The position numbers and the translations under genes are program-made. The notes below the pieces were generated by a model. The model did not search any database, was not told the origin of the DNA, and saw only the letters and a program-made list of their open reading frames with translations. From an uncultured Shewanella sp. (lineage in GTDB: Bacteria; Pseudomonadota; Gammaproteobacteria; Enterobacterales; Shewanellaceae): 64,000 nucleotides of DNA. Every line of letters starts with the position of its first letter. Positions within the stretch are counted from its first letter, which is position 1. Below, one piece after another: positions 20,332 through 30,918 of the stretch. The stretch lies in the NCBI RefSeq assembly GCF_947491715.1, contig NZ_CANLKR010000002.1, positions 1 to 64,000 on the forward strand, given 5' to 3'.

Positions 20332-21636
20332 ATGCAAGTTTCTGTTGAAACCACTCAAGGCCTAGAGCGTCGCTTAACGATTTCTGTTCCTGCTGAGCAG
20401 ATTGAAACGCTTATTTCAAACAATTTGAAGAGTGAAGCGAAAAAAGCACGTATTCCAGGTTTCCGTCCAGGCAAAGTCCCTGTCAGTGTTATCAAGCAAC
20501 GTTATGGTAAAGCCATTCGTCAAGATGTGACGGGTGAAGTGATGCAACGTAATTTCGTTGAAGCTATCATGGCTGAAAAATTAAACCCTGCAGGCGCACC
20601 GACTTTAACGCCGGGTAACAGTGAAGGTGAGAATTTTGAATTCATCGCTACGTTTGAAATTTACCCAGAAGTCGAATTAAAAGATCTTGATGCAATCACC
20701 GTTGAGCAGCCAAAAGCTGAAGTGACGACTGCTGATATTGATGCGATGATCGAAACATTGCGTAAGCAACATGCTAAATTTGAAGCAGTAGAGCGTGAAG
20801 CCGCAACTGGCGATAAAGCGAAAATCAACTTCACAGGGTCTATTGACGGTGAAGAGTTTGAAGGCGGCAAAGCTGAAGATTTTGAGCTAGAACTTGGCAG
20901 CGGTCGTATGATCCCAGGTTTCGAAGCCGGTGTTGAAGGACATAAAGCGGGTGATGAATTTGAAATCGATGTGACTTTCCCAGAAGATTACCACGCTGAA
21001 AACCTAAAAGGGAAAGCGGCAAAATTCGTCATTACAGTCAATGAAGTACAAGGTGCCGATCTACCAGAAGTGAACGATGAGTTTGCTACATTGTTCGGTA
21101 TTACTGAAGGCGGAATCGACGCGTTACGTGCTGAGATCAGTAAAAATATGGGCCGTGAACTTGAGCAAGCGTTAAAAGCGAATGTGAAAGAGCAAGTCCT
21201 TAATGGTCTTCTAGAAAAGAATGATATTGAACTGCCTAAAGCATTAATCGACGGTGAGGTGAAAGTCTTACGTGAGCAAGCAATGCAACGTTTTGGCGAT
21301 CAAGCGGCAAACATGCCTGAATTACCAGCTGATTTGTTCACCGAACAAGCTGAGCGTCGTGTAAAAGTGGGCTTATTATTAGGTGAAGTCATTAAGACAA
21401 ATGAGCTAAAAGCGGAAGACGATCGTGTTGAAGCTTTGATTGCTTCTATGGCTTCAGCCTATGAAGATCCAAGTGAAGTGGTTAACTACTACAACAATAA
21501 TAAAGAGCTTATGCAGAACATGCGTAACGTTGCTTTAGAAGAACAAGCGGTTGAAGCTTTGTTAAAATCTGCTACATTGACAGAGAAAGAAGTCAATTTC
21601 GAAGAATTTATGAACAAGGCTACTGCTCGCGGTTAA
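20332..21636 (+). CDS. tig: trigger factor
   Basis: Ribosome-bound chaperone with peptidyl-prolyl isomerase activity. 434 residues (E. coli 432). The ribosome-binding signature [17 protein letters not shown] lies at about 38-54. The FKBP domain spans about 150-240 ([34 protein letters not shown]) and is followed by the helical C-terminal arms. CGAGGTAAT precedes the ATG. It heads the tig-clpP-clpX-lon order usual in gammaproteobacteria. Confidence 0.97.
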   Translation: MQVSVETTQGLERRLTISVPAEQIETLISNNLKSEAKKARIPGFRPGKVPVSVIKQRYGKAIRQDVTGEVMQRNFVEAIMAEKLNPAGAPTLTPGNSEGENFEFIATFEIYPEVELKDLDAITVEQPKAEVTTADIDAMIETLRKQHAKFEAVEREAATGDKAKINFTGSIDGEEFEGGKAEDFELELGSGRMIPGFEAGVEGHKAGDEFEIDVTFPEDYHAENLKGKAAKFVITVNEVQGADLPEVNDEFATLFGITEGGIDALRAEISKNMGRELEQALKANVKEQVLNGLLEKNDIELPKALIDGEVKVLREQAMQRFGDQAANMPELPADLFTEQAERRVKVGLLLGEVIKTNELKAEDDRVEALIASMASAYEDPSEVVNYYNNNKELMQNMRNVALEEQAVEALLKSATLTEKEVNFEEFMNKATARG

Positions 21637-21671
21637 GCTTAGCTTGACTTAAACGGCTGTTCGTCATTTAT

Positions 21672-21711
21672 AATGGCTCGTATGAGGTTCGCTCATGCGA
21701 GCCATTTTTAT
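21672..21711 (+). terminator. terminator between tig and clpP
   Basis: AATGGCTCG-T-ATGAG pairs with CTCAT-G-CGAGCCATT, a 14-bp stem with one mismatch and a 5-base loop, followed by TTTATT. TTGACT (21644) and TATAAT (21669) lie across its left edge at a 19-base spacing and could start a separate clpP transcript. Confidence 0.75.
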
Positions 21712-21727
21712 TTAGGGAAGGTAAAAC

Positions 21728-22339
21728 ATGAACCAAGCGCCAGAAACAGTACTTAATGCACTCGTGCCTATGGTTGTTGAACAAACGGCTAAAGGTGAAC
21801 GTTCTTATGATATCTATTCTCGCTTATTAAAAGAGCGTATCATATTCTTAGTGGGCCAAGTTGAAGAACATATGGCTAACCTTATTGTGGCTCAATTACT
21901 GTTTTTGGAGTCAGAGAGCCCAGATAAGGATATTTTTCTTTATATTAACTCGCCTGGTGGGTCGGTTACCGCTGGCATGGCGATATATGATACTATGCAG
22001 TTTATTAAGCCAAATGTGAGCACCGTTTGTATCGGTCAAGCGGCAAGTATGGGATCATTTTTACTGGCAGGTGGGGCGAAAGGGAAGCGTCATTGTTTAC
22101 CTAATTCTCGTGTGATGATCCATCAGCCATTAGGCGGTTTCCAAGGACAAGCGTCCGATATTGCGATTCACGCACAGGAAATTTTAGGGATAAAAAGTAA
22201 ACTTAATACTATGCTGGCTGAACATACAGGTCAGCCGATGGAAGTGATTGAGCGTGATACGGATCGAGATAACTTTATGAGTGCAGCTGAAGCAGTTGAA
22301 TATGGACTGGTTGACTCAATATTAACAACTCGAGGCTGA
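21728..22339 (+). CDS. clpP: ATP-dependent Clp protease, proteolytic subunit
   Basis: Self-compartmentalising serine protease of 203 residues, forming a tetradecamer that works with ClpX or ClpA. The catalytic Ser is in [13 protein letters not shown], the His in [10 protein letters not shown] and the Asp in the [10 protein letters not shown] segment. GGGAAGG lies before the ATG. clpX follows 83 bases on. Confidence 0.97.
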   Translation: MNQAPETVLNALVPMVVEQTAKGERSYDIYSRLLKERIIFLVGQVEEHMANLIVAQLLFLESESPDKDIFLYINSPGGSVTAGMAIYDTMQFIKPNVSTVCIGQAASMGSFLLAGGAKGKRHCLPNSRVMIHQPLGGFQGQASDIAIHAQEILGIKSKLNTMLAEHTGQPMEVIERDTDRDNFMSAAEAVEYGLVDSILTTRG

Positions 22340-22422
22340 TTTTTGTTTTAGGCTGAGCTATGCTGAGTTTAATGCAATGAAATGATTCAGGCAGTAAAGT
22401 AACTGCAAAAAGAGGTAGAGTA

Positions 22423-23700
22423 ATGGGCGACAACAAAGATAACGGTGACAGTGGTAAGCTACTGTACTGCTCTTTTTGTGGAAAGAGCCAGCATGAAGTC
22501 AGAAAATTGATTGCTGGGCCTTCTGTATATGTTTGTGATGAGTGTGTTGAGCTCTGTAACGATATTATCAGAGAAGAGATTAAAGAAATCTCACCTAAGG
22601 AAGAGCAAGACAAGCTGCCAACACCTCATGAGTTAAGGGCGCATTTAGATGATTATGTTATCGGTCAAGATAAGGCAAAAAAAGTCTTATCGGTAGCGGT
22701 TTATAATCATTATAAACGCCTAAAGAATAGTGGTTCAAAAGATGATGTTGAGCTGGGCAAGAGTAATATCTTACTCCTTGGCCCAACAGGTAGTGGTAAA
22801 ACGCTATTGGCTGAAACCTTAGCTCGCTTTTTGAATGTGCCTTTTACGATGGCAGATGCCACCACATTAACCGAAGCGGGTTATGTGGGGGAAGATGTAG
22901 AGAACATCATTCAGAAGCTTTTGCAGAAGTGTGACTATGATGTAGAAAAGGCAGAGCGTGGCATTGTCTATATTGATGAGATTGATAAAGTCAGTCGCAA
23001 ATCTGATAACCCTTCAATTACCCGTGATGTTTCCGGTGAAGGGGTACAACAAGCCTTATTAAAACTGATTGAAGGGACGATTGCTGCCGTACCACCGCAA
23101 GGAGGACGTAAGCATCCACAGCAAGAGTTTTTGCAAGTTGATACATCAAAAATCTTATTTATCTGTGGTGGCGCTTTTGCTGGACTTGAAAAAGTCATTG
23201 AGCAAAGAGCACATACAGGAACAGGCATTGGATTTGGTGCGCAAGTCAAAGGTGAAGATGATAAAGCCACTATCTCTGATACTTTATTACAAGTTGAACC
23301 AGAAGATTTAGTGAAGTATGGTTTGATCCCTGAATTTATTGGCCGTTTACCGGTATTGGCGACACTAGCTGAACTGGATGAATATGCGCTAATAAAGATT
23401 TTATCTGAGCCTAAAAATGCATTAACGAAGCAGTTTGCCGCTTTATTTGAAATGGAAGAGGTTGAACTCGAATTTCGTGAAGATGCATTAAAAGAAATTG
23501 CTTTAAAAGCCATGACCCGTAAAACCGGTGCACGGGGCTTACGTTCAATTGTGGAAGGCATTCTACTTGATATCATGTATGACTTACCGTCAACAGAAGA
23601 TGTGGCGAAAGTGGTTATCGATGAGTCAGTAGTAAAAGGTGAATCTGAGCCTATTTTAATTTATCAAAATAGTGATTCGAAAACCGCTGCTGCAGAGTAA
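22423..23700 (+). CDS. clpX: Clp protease ATP-binding subunit ClpX
   Basis: AAA+ unfoldase of 425 residues. The N-terminal zinc-binding domain has CSFCGKSQ and CDECVELC (four Cys). Walker A is GPTGSGKT, Walker B is VYIDEIDK, and the GYVGEDVE pore loop is present. The IGF-type ClpP-docking loop appears as TGIGFGAQ. Feeds substrates to ClpP. AGAGGT lies before the ATG. Confidence 0.97.
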   Translation: MGDNKDNGDSGKLLYCSFCGKSQHEVRKLIAGPSVYVCDECVELCNDIIREEIKEISPKEEQDKLPTPHELRAHLDDYVIGQDKAKKVLSVAVYNHYKRLKNSGSKDDVELGKSNILLLGPTGSGKTLLAETLARFLNVPFTMADATTLTEAGYVGEDVENIIQKLLQKCDYDVEKAERGIVYIDEIDKVSRKSDNPSITRDVSGEGVQQALLKLIEGTIAAVPPQGGRKHPQQEFLQVDTSKILFICGGAFAGLEKVIEQRAHTGTGIGFGAQVKGEDDKATISDTLLQVEPEDLVKYGLIPEFIGRLPVLATLAELDEYALIKILSEPKNALTKQFAALFEMEEVELEFREDALKEIALKAMTRKTGARGLRSIVEGILLDIMYDLPSTEDVAKVVIDESVVKGESEPILIYQNSDSKTAAAE

Positions 23701-23726
23701 TTTTTAAGATAAGTGCTATTCTATAT

Positions 23727-23756
23727 AAAAAAGGAGTCAATCAGACTCCTTTTTTT
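23727..23756 (+). terminator. terminator of clpPX
   Basis: AAAAAAGGAGTC (23727-23738) pairs with GACTCCTTTTTT (23744-23755) around a 5-base loop. Confidence 0.9.
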
Positions 23757-23787
23757 ATGCCATTTTCATTTAATTTTTTATCTTCCA

Positions 23788-23814
23788 TTGAAACCAAAGG
23801 TTTTATCCCAATAT
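23788..23814 (+). promoter_or_regulatory. heat-shock (sigma-32) promoter of lon
   Basis: TTGAAA at 23788-23793, a 13-base spacer and CCCAATAT at 23807-23814. This matches the RpoH consensus TTGAAA-N13/14-CCCCATNT with one mismatch. The implied transcript start near 23821 leaves a short leader and supports the lon start at 23848. Confidence 0.75.
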
Positions 23815-23847
23815 ACTCAGTAATAATTTATGAAACGGAATCGAGCT

Positions 23848-26205
23848 ATGACACTAGAGCGTGAAGCGCGAATCGAACTACCCGTGTTACCACTGAGGGA
23901 TGTAGTGGTGTACCCCCATATGGTAATTCCGTTATTCGTCGGACGAGAAAAATCCATTCGCTGTTTAGAAGCTGCGATGGAACAAGATAAACGGATCATT
24001 TTAGTGGCTCAGCGTGATGCTGAGTTGGATGATCCTACTGGTGATGATATTTTTGATGTGGGCACTGTTGCGTCTATTCTGCAGTTACTCAAGCTACCTG
24101 ACGGGACAGTTAAAGTCCTTGTTGAAGGTGGGCAAAGAGCCAGAATAGAGCGTTATTCGGATGAGAATGATATTTTTGTTGCCACGGCGCAATATTTAGA
24201 GTCGGCACCGCTTGAAGATAAAGAAGAAGAAGTGCTTGTTCGCTCCGCAGTCAATCAGTTCGAAGGTTACATCAAACTCAATAAGAAAATTCCGCCAGAA
24301 GTATTAACCTCATTATCAGGTATCGATGAAGCCGCGAGATTGGCCGATACCATGGCTGCTCATATGCCGCTCAAATTAGAAGACAAGCAATCAGTGCTAG
24401 AAATGATTGATGTTGGCGAGCGTCTTGAATATTTGATGGCGATGATGGAAGCGGAGATTGACTTATTACAGGTTGAAAAACGCATTCGCTCTCGGGTGAA
24501 AAAGCAAATGGAGAAGAGTCAGCGTGAGTACTATTTGAATGAGCAAATGAAAGCCATTCAAAAAGAACTGGGCGATATTGATGAGTCTCATGATGAATTT
24601 GAATCCTTAGCGCGTAAAATCGAAGAAGCTAAAATGCCCACTGAGGCCCAAGAAAAGGCCACATCAGAGCTCAATAAGCTTAAAATGATGTCACCTATGT
24701 CGGCTGAAGCGACGGTTGTGCGTAGCTATGTCGATTGGATGATTTCTGTCCCTTGGGTGAAACGCTCTAAAATTAAACGTGACTTAGCCAAAGCCCAAGA
24801 CGTGTTAGATACGGATCATTTTGGACTCGAAAAAGTCAAAGAGCGTATTTTAGAGTATCTCGCGGTACAAAGCCGAGTGAAACAGCTCAAAGGGCCTATT
24901 TTATGCCTAGTGGGCCCACCAGGTGTGGGTAAAACCTCTTTAGGTCAGTCAATTGCGAAAGCGACAGGGCGAAAATATGTGCGTGTCGCCTTAGGTGGCG
25001 TGCGTGATGAAGCTGAGATCCGTGGCCATCGCCGTACTTATATTGGCTCTATGCCAGGTAAAGTCATTCAAAAGATGTCTAAAGTGGGTGTGAAAAACCC
25101 CTTATTCTTGCTCGATGAAATAGATAAAATGAGTTCGGACATGCGTGGCGATCCGGCTTCAGCACTGCTTGAAGTGCTTGATCCTGAACAAAACACTAGC
25201 TTTAGCGATCACTACCTTGAGGTGGATTATGATCTGTCTGATGTCATGTTTGTAGCCACATCTAACTCGATGAATATCCCCGGTCCTTTGCTTGATAGAA
25301 TGGAAGTTATTCGTCTTGCGGGTTATACCGAAGATGAGAAGCTTAATATTGCCAAGCAACATTTATTGCCGAAACAAATTGAGCGCAATGGGCTGAAAGC
25401 GTCTGAGGTCAGTGTCGATGATAGCGCCATTATTGGCATTATTCGTTATTACACCCGTGAAGCGGGCGTGCGTTCACTAGAAAGAGAATTGTCTAAAATT
25501 TGTCGTAAGGTGGTTAAGCAAATTTTACTCGATAAGAGCATTAAAAAGGTTGACGTTAACCAAGATAATTTAAAATCTTTCTTAGGCGTGCAACGTCACG
25601 ATTACGGTAAAGCAGAGTCAAATAACCAAATTGGGCAAGTGACTGGACTGGCTTGGACTGAAGTGGGTGGCGACCTATTGACCATTGAAGCAACGTCTGT
25701 TGCAGGCAAAGGCAAGCTGAGCTATACCGGCTCGTTAGGTGATGTCATGCAAGAGTCTATTCAAGCGGCAATGACGGTTGTACGTGCACGTGCTGAGCAA
25801 TTAGGTATCAATCCTGATTTTTATGAGAAACGTGATATTCATGTTCATGTGCCAGAAGGCGCGACACCTAAAGATGGACCGTCTGCGGGCGCCGCAATGT
25901 GCACGGCTTTAGTGTCTAGTTTAACGGGTAATCCTGTTCGTGCTGATGTAGCGATGACAGGTGAAATAACCCTGCGTGGTGAAGTGTTGCCTATCGGTGG
26001 CTTGAAAGAGAAGCTCTTAGCGGCTCATCGAGGCGGCACTAAGCGTGTGCTTATTCCGAAAGAAAATGAGCGTGATTTAGAGGAAATTCCTGCTAATGTG
26101 ATTGCCGATCTTGAAATTCATCCTGTTAGATGGGTGGATGAAGTGCTGAAATTATCTCTTGAAAGACCCATTGAAGGCTTTGATGTGGTCACAAATGTCG
26201 GATAA
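23848..26205 (+). CDS. lon: ATP-dependent protease Lon
   Basis: Homo-oligomeric AAA+ serine protease of 785 residues (E. coli 784) that degrades misfolded and regulatory proteins. The LON substrate domain opens [20 protein letters not shown]. Walker A is GPPGVGKTS and Walker B is [10 protein letters not shown]. The catalytic Ser is in [10 protein letters not shown] and the Lys in [14 protein letters not shown]. The ATG at 23848 ([12 protein letters not shown]) matches the E. coli start and has CGGA upstream; an in-frame ATG at 23830 has no ribosome site and would lie about 10 bases from the predicted transcript start. Confidence 0.97.
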   Translation: MTLEREARIELPVLPLRDVVVYPHMVIPLFVGREKSIRCLEAAMEQDKRIILVAQRDAELDDPTGDDIFDVGTVASILQLLKLPDGTVKVLVEGGQRARIERYSDENDIFVATAQYLESAPLEDKEEEVLVRSAVNQFEGYIKLNKKIPPEVLTSLSGIDEAARLADTMAAHMPLKLEDKQSVLEMIDVGERLEYLMAMMEAEIDLLQVEKRIRSRVKKQMEKSQREYYLNEQMKAIQKELGDIDESHDEFESLARKIEEAKMPTEAQEKATSELNKLKMMSPMSAEATVVRSYVDWMISVPWVKRSKIKRDLAKAQDVLDTDHFGLEKVKERILEYLAVQSRVKQLKGPILCLVGPPGVGKTSLGQSIAKATGRKYVRVALGGVRDEAEIRGHRRTYIGSMPGKVIQKMSKVGVKNPLFLLDEIDKMSSDMRGDPASALLEVLDPEQNTSFSDHYLEVDYDLSDVMFVATSNSMNIPGPLLDRMEVIRLAGYTEDEKLNIAKQHLLPKQIERNGLKASEVSVDDSAIIGIIRYYTREAGVRSLERELSKICRKVVKQILLDKSIKKVDVNQDNLKSFLGVQRHDYGKAESNNQIGQVTGLAWTEVGGDLLTIEATSVAGKGKLSYTGSLGDVMQESIQAAMTVVRARAEQLGINPDFYEKRDIHVHVPEGATPKDGPSAGAAMCTALVSSLTGNPVRADVAMTGEITLRGEVLPIGGLKEKLLAAHRGGTKRVLIPKENERDLEEIPANVIADLEIHPVRWVDEVLKLSLERPIEGFDVVTNVG

Positions 26206-26367
26206 TTGCTTAAAAATTAGCTACGCAATAAAAAAATGCAAAAAAGAGGCTTAACAATGCCTCGACCTGTGGTAGCCTAGGTCGGTGCTGAATCAGTGAA
26301 GCCAGCCCTTGGTTTCACTGGATTTAAGCGGTATCTTATTTATATTTATTAGGTTTTCTTATAAGAC

Positions 26368-26396
26368 TTGAACTTTAGTTCTAAGCTTGTTATAAA
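26368..26396 (+). promoter_or_regulatory. promoter of hupB
   Basis: TTGAAC, a 17-base spacer and TATAAA, 67 bases before the hupB start. An imperfect hairpin (AGTGAAGCC / GGTTTCACT near 26296-26320) lies upstream without a T run. Confidence 0.7.
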
Positions 26397-26462
26397 AGCC
26401 TCCGCGGACCGCTCTAGACAAGGATTTGGTTGCGGCGCAACAATTACAATCAAGGGGATGAC

Positions 26463-26735
26463 ATGAACAAATCTGAACTAATCGAGAAAATTGCTTCTGG
26501 TGCTGATATTTCTAAAGCTGCGGCTGGCCGTGCATTAGACTCTTTCATTGGTGCTGTGACTGATGGTCTAAAAGAAGGTGATAAGATTTCTCTTGTTGGT
26601 TTTGGTACTTTCGAAGTACGTCAACGTGCAGAGCGCACTGGCCGTAACCCACAAACGGGCAAAGAGATCACTATTGCTGCTGCGAATATTCCCGCTTTTA
26701 AAGCAGGTAAAGCTTTGAAAGACGCTGTTAACTAA
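26463..26735 (+). CDS. hupB: DNA-binding protein HU-beta
   Basis: Nucleoid-associated histone-like protein of 90 residues (E. coli HupB 90). It starts [19 protein letters not shown], carries [10 protein letters not shown], and the DNA-intercalating arm reads [15 protein letters not shown]. The start at 26463 follows AAGGGGATGAC; an upstream in-frame start at 26430 would add a non-homologous tail. The order lon-hupB-ppiD is conserved. Confidence 0.97.
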   Translation: MNKSELIEKIASGADISKAAAGRALDSFIGAVTDGLKEGDKISLVGFGTFEVRQRAERTGRNPQTGKEITIAAANIPAFKAGKALKDAVN

Positions 26736-26906
26736 TTATAGGTTGATAGTTAGCCTTTTATGAGGCTTTCGTACTTTCGTAGCAAGATAAGCACTGTGTT
26801 GACAGTGCTTTTACGAATAGAAAGGGTGATCGCAGTGTGGTTGATCATCTCAGAGTGATGAAATAGCAAATATCAAACTTGGTATTAAATCCTCTAACTT
26901 AAACAT

Positions 26907-26942
26907 AAAAGGCGCATTCTTAGATTGATGCGCCTTTTTTTT
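26907..26942 (+). terminator. terminator of hupB
   Basis: AAAAGGCGCAT (26907-26917) pairs with ATGCGCCTTTT (26928-26938), with a T run beyond, just before ppiD. Confidence 0.85.
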
Positions 26943-26968
26943 ATTAATCGCAACAAGCGAGAAGTCTG

Positions 26969-28837
26969 ATGTTAGAAAAGATCCGTGAAGGTTCACAGGG
27001 CGTGATTGCAAAAAGCATCTTAGTGCTGGTGATACTTTCTTTTGCATTTACGGGGATTAGCAGCTACTTGAGTTCTTCGACTGAAGAACCAGCAGCGACT
27101 GTAAATGGTGAGAAGATTACCCAACCTGCCTTAGAACAAGCTTACCAAAATGAGCGTGCTCGATTACAGCAACAATTAGGCACTATGTTTGATACATTAG
27201 CGGCTAATGATAGCTATATGCAAAGTGTTAAACAGAATGTACTTGAACGATTGGTTGCAGATAAACTGCTCGATCAATCGGCAGCCTCTTTGGGGCTTAG
27301 GGTATCAGATGAGCAAATTAAAAATGCCATCTTAAATGAGCCTGCTTTTCAAACTGATGGAAAGTTTGATAATGATCGCTATCAAGCGATTTTGCGTCAA
27401 TTAGGTTATCAAGCACAAACATTCAGGGATATGATGCGCACTGATATGACACGAACTCAGCTAGTTCGTGCATTGATCACCTCTGAATTTGTCTTGCCGA
27501 ATGAAACTAATTACGTGGCAGAGCTGCAAGATCAAACTCGTAATTTACGTTATCTTATTGTGAAGTCTCAGCCATTTCTAGCTGACGCAAAAGTGACGGA
27601 TGAGCAAGCTAAGACCTTTTTTGATGACAATTCAGCGCAATTTATTCGTCCTGAATCAGTCAGCTTAGAATATGTTGAACTTGACGCTAAACAAATGGCG
27701 AAAGGGATCACAGTGACAGATGAAGAGGCGAAAACCTATTATGATGATAATAAATCACAATATCGTACACCTGAAAAACGTCTTGCTGCGCATATTTTAA
27801 TAGAGAAGGGTGATGATGAAACGGCGAGCAAAGCCAAAGCTGAGTCTATTTATAAGCAGTTACAAGCTGGCGCCGATTTTAGCGAATTAGCAAAGAAAGA
27901 TTCAGATGATACCTTTAGCCGTGATCAAGGGGGAAAACTTGATTGGTTTGAGGAAGGCGTGATGCAGCCTGCTTTTGATAAAGCACTTTTCAGCTTGAAA
28001 AAAGGCCAATATTCTAAAGTATTATCTACTGATTTTGGTTTTCAAATCGTGAAATTGCTCGATGTCGAAGGGGGACAAGAAGTGCCGTTTAGCGATGTCA
28101 AAGCCAAAATTATAGCGCAGTTAAAAGAAAAACAAGCTGTTGATAAATTCTATGAATTACAGCAAAAGCTTGCCGATACGAGTTATGAAGTCCCTGATAC
28201 CTTATCTGAAGCAGCCAAAGCGGTGGGTGAAAAGGTTGAAACTACGGCAAGCTTTACACGTAATAATGTGCCTGCGTTATTTAACCAACCACAAATCGTT
28301 AAAGCCATTTTCTCATCGAATGTCTTAACAGATGGCATGAACAGTGATGTGCTAGAGGTTGAACCTAACCACGTGGTAGTGCTGCGTGCTAAAACCCATA
28401 TACCTGCGGGCCCTCTGCCTTTTAACGATGTGAAAGACAGTATTATTGCGCAGTTAAAACAAGAGCAAGCCAATGAAGCTGCTCGCGCGAAAGCGCAAGA
28501 AGTGATGACGGCGGTTCAAAATAAAGACAGTAAGGCAGAGTTTACGACGAAGACGGATGTGACGCGTAATGATCCTGATGTGGATAATGCCATTGTTAAA
28601 AAAGCATTCCAAATGCCACACTCTGACACCGAATCTGTGGATACTGTTGCTTTAGGCTCAGGTTATGCTGTTGTTATTCTAGATAAAATTAATGCAGCAA
28701 AACCTGCAGATGAAGCTCAATTGAAAGCGTTGAAAGAAAAATTAGCGTCTCAATATAGCGAAGCGGATTATCGTGCCATTATTGCTTTATTAAAATCACA
28801 GGGTGAAGTGACTTATCCTGCAGTTGAGAAAAATTAA
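26969..28837 (+). CDS. ppiD: periplasmic folding chaperone PpiD
   Basis: Inner-membrane-anchored periplasmic chaperone of 622 residues (E. coli 623). One membrane span lies at about residues 13-34 (SILVLVILSFAFTGISSYL), after a short cytosolic N-terminus. The SurA_N-like helical region follows, then a parvulin domain at about 265-360 (LAAHILIEKGD, ADFSELAKKDSDD, FGFQIVKLLDVEGG). It helps newly secreted proteins leave the Sec translocon. Last core gene before the accessory island. Confidence 0.95.
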   Translation: MLEKIREGSQGVIAKSILVLVILSFAFTGISSYLSSSTEEPAATVNGEKITQPALEQAYQNERARLQQQLGTMFDTLAANDSYMQSVKQNVLERLVADKLLDQSAASLGLRVSDEQIKNAILNEPAFQTDGKFDNDRYQAILRQLGYQAQTFRDMMRTDMTRTQLVRALITSEFVLPNETNYVAELQDQTRNLRYLIVKSQPFLADAKVTDEQAKTFFDDNSAQFIRPESVSLEYVELDAKQMAKGITVTDEEAKTYYDDNKSQYRTPEKRLAAHILIEKGDDETASKAKAESIYKQLQAGADFSELAKKDSDDTFSRDQGGKLDWFEEGVMQPAFDKALFSLKKGQYSKVLSTDFGFQIVKLLDVEGGQEVPFSDVKAKIIAQLKEKQAVDKFYELQQKLADTSYEVPDTLSEAAKAVGEKVETTASFTRNNVPALFNQPQIVKAIFSSNVLTDGMNSDVLEVEPNHVVVLRAKTHIPAGPLPFNDVKDSIIAQLKQEQANEAARAKAQEVMTAVQNKDSKAEFTTKTDVTRNDPDVDNAIVKKAFQMPHSDTESVDTVALGSGYAVVILDKINAAKPADEAQLKALKEKLASQYSEADYRAIIALLKSQGEVTYPAVEKN

Positions 28838-28902
28838 TCACGGTTGATTGATAACAGGCTTTTCTTTGGCTTGTTAAATTTGTTAGCGGTGAAAGGTTAA
28901 AT

Positions 28903-28938
28903 AAAAATGCCAATCATTTTGAATGATTGGCATTTTTT
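28903..28938. terminator. strong terminator of ppiD at the island's left edge
   Basis: A 16-bp perfect stem (28903-28918 with 28922-28937) and a TTG loop, with A and T runs on both sides. Confidence 0.9.
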
Positions 28939-29381
28939 ATGTCGACAAAGGGATCAATGGGTTTGATTGATGGGGGATCTCTTTTTTATTCGATTAAATT
29001 GTAGAGGGAAGCATTGTTAAGTGGGATAAAATGATAATGCTGAATGATCAGATCCCAGTACTCTGAATTGACTTCATTTCTCTTTAGATGATTTTTGTCA
29101 TTTTTGTTTCAGGTTTAATTAATGTCAGTGATTTGATTAACACAAAGGTAATATAGGTTATTTGAAAATTAGCAAAATACAGAATAAAGCTATTGCTTTT
29201 AGAGTATATTTTTTTTTAGTATATAAGGTGTAGGTATAACTTACATTATATTTATGTTTCTTACTTATAGATTAAAGTAAGTGTGATTTTGTTATGAATC
29301 TTAATCGTGGTTACGCCTTACTGGCGTTAGGTTAATTGGTATTATAAGAATGACATCTGATAATAAGAAAGGATATCTCCA
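28939..29381. other. AT-rich left junction of the accessory island, no gene seen
   Basis: 443 bases between the ppiD terminator and the first island gene. No integrase, tRNA, direct repeat or coding frame could be made out. It must hold the promoter of the XRE regulator. Confidence 0.5.
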
Positions 29382-30762
29382 ATGAATAAAACCTATCACA
29401 GCCGCATTGCTTTAAATGCGCATACCTTAAGATCTTTGAGAAAAAAAAGGCTTGAGTCAAGAGAGGTTAGCAGAAGCTTGTAGCAAGCAGCGTCTACCCG
29501 TTTCTGTTTCTTCCATAAAGCGAGCAGAAGCTGAAAAGAATATTCTCTATCGGACTCTCGTTAACCTTGCGAGTTTTTTTAAGGTGAGTGTCGATTATTT
29601 ACTGAATACCCCCCCTCTATCACTATGGACATATACGCGTTCTCAGGCGCATTATTTTCAGCCTTGTATTGGTCGAGATTGGGAGTTAGAACAAATATCC
29701 CTTTTATACACGAAAGTGATTCATTCTAACCAAGCGGCCACTGTGTGCATAACGGGTATGTTTGGGATTGGAAAAACATCTCTCATTCATACCTTTTTGG
29801 CTCAAACACAAGACATTAAAACTAAATATGTTTATAGCACTTCTAAAAAAGGCATATTTGAACTCAATCCATTACAACATTTAATTCGGTTATTGTTGGG
29901 GGGCCCAGTCAATACAAACGACAGTTTTTTACGAGACAAAGCAAAAAAATGTGCAATCAGTCAGTTATCTTTCTTTTTTATATTGTCTTTAGCTGGGGCT
30001 AAATTGAAAGAGACCGAAAAAATGGCTTTAAATTCATTGAGTAAAAAATTAAAGAATGAATTAGAGAAAATAATGATTAAGTGTTTAATTGCTCGCTGTA
30101 TTGATAATCATATTACGGTAATTTCAATTGATGATTTACAGTGTGCTGATGACGATTATATTCATTTTATTAAAATACTCAGTCGTGAATGCCAACATTA
30201 TCCTTTGCTTTTGTTATTAGGGATGAGAGATGTCGCGCAATTTACGCATTCTCCGCAGTGGTTAGAGTATAGTCACAAGATTAAACTGAGGCCTTTACAT
30301 CCTGAGCATTCAGTCTCTTTGGCAAATATTTTTTTATCAAGACAAGAGTTATGTCATGTCAAATATCAAGATAGAAAAAAAAGCGCATTAGACCGAGCGC
30401 AAGGGCACCCTGGTATATTAGAAGAGCTTTTATTATCAATACAACCTGAGGTTTGTGTTCCAGAAAAATTATATCAAATGGTTCAAAAAACGATTTACTC
30501 CTTTACTCCCGATTTATTTTACACGTTGAAACTCTCTGCTTTTTATAGAAAAGAAATGAATGTAGATAACATCCATATTTATATATCGAAAGAATTTATC
30601 ACCAATAAACTGGGGCAATTACATACACTTGCTTGTAGTGGTTTAATCAAGCAGGTTGCTAATGAATATTGTTTTAGCCACCCATTAATTTGGGAAGTCA
30701 TAATGAATTACATGCCATTGTTAGAAAAGGCTTTATTTGTTTCATGTGAGGCTTCTAAGTAA
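29382..30762 (+). CDS. XRE-type HTH regulator with AAA ATPase domain, frameshifted in an A8 run
   Basis: The gene begins at 29382 (MNKTYHSRIALNAHTLRSLR) after AAAGGA, but its frame stops 33 codons on. The downstream frame from about 29450 continues the HTH exactly where expected (GLSQERLAEA...SSIKRAEA...VDYLL). Removing one A from the run of eight at 29441-29448 joins the two. After the HTH (joined residues 14-75) comes a P-loop ATPase: VCITGMFGIGKTSL is Walker A and VISIDDLQCADD is Walker B. The C-terminal half resembles STAND/AAA16-type signalling ATPases. It could be a sensor that controls the island. The break may be real decay, a base-call error in the homopolymer, or transcriptional slippage. 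Without the shift, a TTG at 29452 would give a 436-residue protein lacking the first HTH helix. Confidence 0.75.
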
Positions 30763-30780
30763 CTGAGCCGTAACTGAGCC
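30757..30780 (+). repeat. 11-bp tandem duplication at the end of the XRE-ATPase gene
   Basis: GTAACTGAGCC occurs twice in direct succession and overlaps the TAA stop codon. It is one of several short tandem duplications in the island. Confidence 0.7.
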
Positions 30781-30918
30781 GATATAGGTATTTTTAATCT
30801 TTTATTTTGTTCCTTAGTAAGAGTATGTTTTTTAAAGTGATACAGAATTAATGACTGCTTATTAGACATAGTTTTCCTTACTTCATTGCCACATAAAAGG
30901 GATAAATAAGGGAATAAT

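Noticed and set aside
22968..23576. 202-codon frame on the minus strand
   Set aside because: It lies wholly inside clpX, whose product is unmistakable; Ser-rich composition is typical of an antisense shadow.
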